Below are positions 58,035 to 64,000 of a stretch of DNA of 64,000 bases, one piece after another. Made by a program: the position numbers and the translations under genes. Each line of letters starts with the position of its first letter. Positions within the stretch are counted from its first letter, which is position 1. The notes under the pieces are model-generated. The model did not search any database. It was not told where the DNA came from and saw nothing but the letters and a program-made list of their open reading frames with translations. This stretch comes from Drosophila pseudoobscura (Eukaryota; Arthropoda; Insecta; Diptera; Drosophilidae), in assembly GCF_009870125.1 (NCBI RefSeq), contig NC_046679.1, positions 9,548,001 through 9,612,000 on the forward strand, read 5' to 3'.

Positions 58035-61000
58035 GCTTTTGGGTCGTCGTCGTCGTCCGATACTCGTATCGTCGCGAGCGAGTGAGCTGGGGGTAGGCGC
58101 ACAGTTGTTCTTGTCCGTCGATAGGACCCTTTTCAAGAGTATACTTTAACAAGTATACAAAAATTTGCTTAATTACGCAAACAGAAAGTGACAAGTGCCT
58201 GGCACACGACATTCTGCACAGAAGGAGCTCAGTGTATTGCAGTATATATGTACGGGAAAATCATGAATTTTTGACTCGCTTTTAAATTATGTCCAAGATA
58301 AAAGCAACAGCTTAGCCCCTTGCTCCTAACGCCGGGCAACAGGGAGCGGCTGTTGCAGGGATTTTGGAAAATTAAATATGTTATAAATAAATCAACTGGC
58401 GAAGGCATAAATAAATAATTGAAGATGTCAACTGGCGATGTCTGTAGAGCCGGCTCTTAATCTTGGTGTGGTTAGGTTTCCTTTGGTATTGTTTAATTTC
58501 ATTTCGGCTTTTTTCTGTTGTGCTGTGCAACAAACAACTGTGCAAACATTTGCAGCAGCCACAAGGCGTCGTTGTGCTTTGCGAAGCAAAACAAATTACT
58601 TTTAGTTATTGCTTTAAATAGTTTGTGCAGCAATTTATGCAAATGTTTGAACAATCGTTGAGGCAGATTGGTTCTACTCGTATACGTATACGAATACGTA
58701 TGCGTTCCGTGTTCGGCTTTGTCTCCCTCTAGCTGCAGCCCGGCGTTCTGTGGTGGAGTTTTCTTTAATTAGTGCACCAAACAGTGGCACAGACGGGAAC
58801 TGTGGCGTGGCGTGGAGTGGGCGCTGTCTCTGTGTGTGTGCGGTTGTGTAGGTGTAATGGTATTTCCAGCATAATTGCAACGGCAGGCGTCTCATTTGAA
58901 AGTTTTGGAAGCGTCAGCCGCAGCCGCAGCAAAAGCAAAAGCAAACCTAGCAACATCAGCAGCAACAGTAACTAAACACACACACACACACTCACACACA
59001 CGCATAATAAATGAATATATACGAGTGTGTGCCTGCCATGTTAGAGGCACTCTCCCACACACATAGATACTCGTTGGTGGAATAACTTGGCGGCTTGCTT
59101 TCGCAAATTTGCAAATATTTCACTTGCAGTGCCTCAAGTTATGCTACACTAATTTGCAAGTCGTTGTTTTTGTAGCTGCTACTAATTAGTGTCTAATGCA
59201 GCAGCTTCGCCAGCGGAAACCGCAGCGCCAGCGAAAGTGCTGTAATAATAAACCAAGTTCTGTCCCCTAGAGCTCTTGAATCGATTGAGCTATTGCCATA
59301 GAAAGTTCCCTGATTCCTGATCAAAACGCTACAACGGTGGGCGGGCCCATAAAAATCACATCAAAGCCGAGGCGAGACATAAAAAAGAACTCTTGCTAAA
59401 CGGCCATGCATACTCGTAAAACTTGACAATTTGTTGGTCAAAACTTCTCACTCCCAGCCCCGGACGAGGCCGAGAGGCGGAGAGAGACGAAAGCTGGTCA
59501 AGTACGAGTATTTTGCAAAACAATACGCCATTTAACTGCTTCAATTTGAGTTTGGTTGTAAAACTTTTTCGCTACTCTCGAGATTCTTCTCCCTTTTTGT
59601 ACCCCACCCAATATATACCCCACGTATATATGTAGCATACTCGTTGTAGAAGTATTTGGGTGTGTGCGTGCGTAACCTTTGCAACAGCGAAACAAAGGAG
59701 GGAAAAAAATGGTTGCCAAGTTTATTAAAAGTTGCGGCAAGCTGCAGACACAGTGCGAACTCTGGCCCGCAGGACGAAGACGCTGAGAGCCAAGGAAGTG
59801 AGCGCTGACAGCCAGCAACTGACAAATGCCAACGCTAACTCACTCAACTCCACGCAAAATGAAATAAAAATAAGAAGAAAAAAAATGCTCAGAATGGCAA
59901 GAAGAAAGATTTCAAGTTTCCTCTTTACCATTTTCCTTTGTTTTTCTTCTTGTTGTACCCTTGTGAGTGTGTGTGTGTGCGTGTTTCTTTTTCGCTGATT
60001 TTTTCTTTTGCATCTTGCCTTTTGGCAGCATCTTTGAGCGGTTTTTTATTATTATTATCTTTGACCTGGACCTGCCCTCCGGTCCTCCGTTCCTCGCCTT
60101 TTCCATGTTTCTCAATTTTTATTTATGGAGAAAGTTTTTGGCGCTTTCTTATGCATTTTCTGCGTGCGCTTCGCTTATGTGTGTGTGTGTGTTTGTGTGT
60201 TTGTGTGTTTCTGGGTCAGTGGGTAGTACTATATTGTAATATGGCACCCTAATGGTACTTTGACCATTAAAGTGGGGGGTACTGATGCACTTTAAGATGA
60301 TACGAGATCCATTATTTGCGGGCTTTTTACCGATGGTCGAATTTTGTATTTTCGTTCTTTGAGAATTGCAATATTGAAATGTTTCCATCTTCTGATCTAT
60401 TCTGTGTATTATTTTAAATATTATTTATTATAGTTTAATCTGCTTACATTCATCATTAAGACGATATTTTCTATCAAAAGCTGCTGCTATTACTCTGGTT
60501 GGTCAGCTCTTTCTCAGGGCTACAGGATATCCTTGCAATATCTATCAAACATCTCTCTGAAGATTGCACAGCAAACAATGTGCAGTGGCAAAATGTTTGG
60601 CCAACAGAAGTCTCAGAATCAACTGTCAGCCTCACAGTCCACCGGGCTCTAGCTCGGGCTCGAACAACTATTAGGGCTTCTATTTCTCAGGGCTTCTCCC
60701 TTGGATGCCTTCGCACCACTTGAGCCTTGAGAGCTGACGGTGACGATGATTCGATGCTGCTATCGATTTAGGTTGATACTTGTCTGGGCTTTGGCAAAAC
60801 GGTTCTGATTGAACACAACAATTTTGAAATTGCTAAACACACATGAACACAAAAACAGAGCCAGTGCTCTGCAGAGCCAGACAGACACTAGTGGGAGTGG
60901 TGCACAACTACACGTTCGTATTACGTGCTGGTGACATTACTGCTGACAACGAGCCAGTTTCAAATTTAAACAGTTCCTTGTGTTCCCTGTGTTCCCTGTG

Positions 61001-64000
61001 TTCTGTGCGCCCAGCATGTCCTGGCGCCGAGTCAATCAATTGGCAGAAATTCGCATCTGTTCGGATGTTTGCCCCTGTTTGACTGTGCCTGTCTGTGCCC
61101 GTCTGTGTCTGTGTCTGTGTGTTCGGGGATGTCTCGCATTTCCGGCACATTGCCGTTAAATGATTTTTAGCAAAAATCGTGCGGACATGACACACTCAAG
61201 TGGCTACCGATGCCACCACTCCTCCCAACACCCCACTCCACACCAGTCCAGTCCACCGCCCAATCCGTTTCCCACTCTCCGTCATCCTTTGCATCTTCAG
61301 AGAGCACGTGATTGCTCAGCTCTTGGCATCTGCCTATCGATGGATGTACTGGGCCGTGTCAAGTAGCGGAGTACGACAGAGGAGGAGGAATCTCAAGTAA
61401 TTTCCATTAAGTAAGTGTTTTGGCACTTAAACTTCGAATGCATTGGCATTGGCTGTGATTGCATTAGGCGACAAGTGGGTGCCGGAGAGGACATTTCGCA
61501 GGGCAGGACATTCTTAAAGCCGCTTAAGCGTCTTTGTCGCAATTTCCGGGATGCTTAAAGACGACTCCATGCTCCTTGGTGGGGCCACCTACTGTTTCTG
61601 GCTTCTGTTGTTTGCCAACATCGTTCTACCTGAGCTAAAAATTATACAAACAACAGCTGGCTGGGGTGGACGGACACTGTCCTGAGATACTGCTGCAAAG
61701 TAGGGCCGGCGAGGCTAGGCAGCGGCAGCTGGCCGCTCTCATCGCCATCATCATCATGGTCGTTATATCAATGTATGGCTTTGGATGGGTGGATGGGGCC
61801 GGCACGAAGTCTTCGTTTTGAAAATGCCATTTCCGACCATTTCCCGGAAACGTAACATCCGCCCCACCCAGAGGGGGGCTGCGAAGGCAAGGTGCCATGG
61901 AGAGGGGCAAGATGATGCTAATGGCGCCATTGTTGTTGTGTGTTTGTGTGTGCTGAAGATGGAGAAAGACCCATAAAGTCATAAGATTGGCGGCTTGACG
62001 CTCATTAGGCATTGGACCAGGGACTCAGGTCTCAAGGTCTCAGGTTTGGCTACTTAGAGGAGTCCCTCCTCGTGGTCCAAGAACCCAAAACCAAACAACG
62101 TATAAGCGAAAATGAAGCAGCATCCCAGTTTAGATTATTTCCAACTGGAACTGGGATGATTTCAGTTGGGGCCAAACAGAAGCAGGTTCCAAGAAATCCA
62201 AGGAAGTTGATTGAAGTACTGAGCCTGGCATTCACTCGTATTCGGTTTTCTAGGAATATGGTCTCCGTGGAAATCGAGTAGGAATATGCAAACGTTAATA
62301 TTTACCTGGTAATTGAGTATACGCGCAGTCAGCTGTGACTGTGCATCTTTTATTTGGTTATCGATTCGAGTTCATTTGCATTACCTTCTTGACTGCTTTC
62401 TAAGGAAGTTGTTATACCAACTTAAACAATTGCCTTTAAGCCGGCAACGTACACTCTGATTGCTGATGCTGCCCTGCTTGAAGTGGCTTTCTTTTTGCGC
62501 TCTGCCTTCTGCCACAACCAGAGCTGCCTGAGGCTGCCTATTGGGTCAAGCCCGGTCCTGGGACAACAATTGTTTTATGCCTCTGTTGTGCCAACCAAGC
62601 GGCAGGCAGGCTATGAACTGCCTTAGCCTTCACAGTGTCAGGCACTGTTGGTTGGTTGTACACTAAAAAATCAAGTTCATTTTTGTGCAGTCTGCCGTGA
62701 GGCTGTAGACGAAGCCGAGAAGGTGGCTTTGTGCTTTTCTTTGCTCGGCTTGAATAAAGAGCACCTCTCGGCCACTTGGAGACTGGTCCGAGCTCCGAGC
62801 TCCGAGCTGTGACAACAGCAACAGCCGCAGTGACAGGCCAATAAAGTGTATAACATGTAAAAGGTAGGGAACAAGATTTTGGGTGGTGCCAAATAGGGTC
62901 TAATAGCTTCAACTTCTGTTTGATATACCTTGCAGTGGGGCTGCGGCAGCTTCGGCCACAATAGGTACTCATTTGTAGTGAAATGTTGGTCAACAAGACG
63001 TGACCTTGCTCTGCTTTTCTTTGCTTTTTCTTGCCTGCTGGGTCTGTGTGTATGTGTGAGAAAATTGCTTTTATGTTTCTTGAAGCTCGGCGTTCAGGCT
63101 TTCTTCTGGCTGATGCTGCCTCCTGCCCCATGTGTCATTATGTGGCATACACATTGTTGCAGCAACAGCAGCACTGCCGGCTGTGTCTTACACTTCCGTC
63201 ATGGCAGCTGCAGACACGCCCACCCTCTCACCAGTCCCACCTCCTGCCTCCCTCTTTGGGCAACCTTTTTGGGGTCAGTTCAGTTTGGTCTTCGCACGCA
63301 GCTCCTTGGCTGATGTTGAGTTCTTGTCTTGTCATTGTTTGTTTAATTTTGTATGCCGGATATCCCGGCGTGTTTTTCCCATTGTCCTGCTGTCAACGAA
63401 ATGCTAACAGCAACAACAATAACTATAAGAGTGGGTGTGGCCACAGCAATAGTCACAGGCACAGCCACAGCCACAGCTTCCTCTTCTTGCCCACTCCGCC
63501 AGCGTACCTACGCGTATCTCTCTTTCATCAATGTTTATGCCGCTGACAACAAAAGAAATTAAATTGCCAACACTGAAATTCAATTGTATCTCGCTGCCAC
63601 TCTCTCTCTTTCTCCCTCTTTCTTTCTTCCTTTTGCCACACTCAAAATTCTTGAAGCTGCCGGCAGACGCCGGTCCGTTCTGGGGCGTGGCATGACGACA
63701 TCTTGAATGGTTATTGCCGCTGACTTATTGGGGCATGGCATTGATTTTTTCCCTTTGTTGCCCTGCCCGCCTTTGTGGGGCACAGTTGTAGGAAGTAAAC
63801 ATTTTCGGTGCTTTCAATTTATTAAAAGGCGCGTCAGGCAGCCATAAAAAGGTCAATGATTATTATGTTTTCCATGCAAAATACCAGGAGTGCTCCCACT
63901 CCCAGCCACCCAGCAGACAGTGGCCAAAAATAGAGACAGCTTCATGCTACATGGAGTACGGAGTACGGAACCATCATCCACGGGACATGGCAATTTGTTT

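Larger units (their letters stand above)
49632..64000 (+). other. Probable leader and first intron of an off-window gene
   Basis: No coding exon is supported in 14.4 kb. The longest frame, 197 codons on the minus strand (62538-63131), has no domain or splice support. The region contains the TATA-type candidate promoter near 58030, hexamer repeats at 50258-50275, a CAGC run at 54152-54172, a 14-base G run at 56243-56256, CA/GT tracts (58978-58992, 60180-60205), and AT-rich blocks typical of fly regulatory introns. Confidence 0.4.

Noticed and set aside
62538-63131. 197-codon minus-strand open frame, the longest unexplained frame in the right half
   Set aside because: No domain, signal peptide or splice support. 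The sequence reads like translated simple repeats and CG-rich noncoding DNA, and overlapping plus frames are equally open.

Overview
The window is insect nuclear DNA, almost certainly from a Drosophila. Short GT-AG introns (about 52-74 nt), TATA/Inr and Inr/DPE promoters, DRE and Motif 1 promoter words, and clear orthologues of fly Sur-8, CREG, sds22, Brf and a BTB-PHR gene all point there. Abundant short-period cryptic repeats and microsatellites fit an obscura-group-like species, but that is a guess. There are no CRISPR arrays, operons or ribosome binding sites, and I saw no tRNA or rRNA gene.

Region 1 (1-8031) is a fast-evolving cluster of small secreted, cysteine-rich proteins. It holds a partial minus-strand Kazal gene at the left edge, a doubtful small secreted gene at 1928, four tandem two-domain Kazal-like genes (2298-6182), and two single-domain Kazal genes (7081 and 7598). 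The four tandem copies share exon structure, reading phase, TATA/Inr spacing and an upstream promoter block, so they are recent duplicates under common regulation, plausibly encoding secreted protease inhibitors. Degraded coding scraps lie between and beside these genes.

Region 2 (about 8660-19778) holds Sur-8 (SHOC2 leucine-rich-repeat scaffold). A 4.5-kb 5' intron carries a GC-rich pseudogene-like block, a 1.3-kb repeat with inverted arms and internal direct copies, and a possible internal housekeeping promoter. The Sur-8 stop codon is followed in frame by 42 codons with coding-like composition, a strong stop-codon readthrough candidate. CREG follows on the same strand, with its own TATA box.

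Region 3 (20117-38757): sds22 (minus) and Brf (plus) diverge from a 587-bp shared promoter region with a perfect CRE, a DRE-like word and a duplicated element. Brf is split by a 14,674-nt intron, while its other introns are 59-144 nt. Nested antisense in that intron is a BTB-BACK-PHR gene (probably lute) with two alternative first coding exons. The intron also holds a small Tc1/mariner-type MITE and a possible small secreted ORF.

Region 4 (38758-64000) has no convincing coding exon. A GAGA/Inr/DPE promoter near 49599 and a TATA-type candidate near 58030, both on the plus strand, suggest that the right-hand part is the 5' noncoding and first-intron region of a large plus-strand gene lying beyond the window. 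The rest is intergenic or regulatory DNA with many simple repeats.
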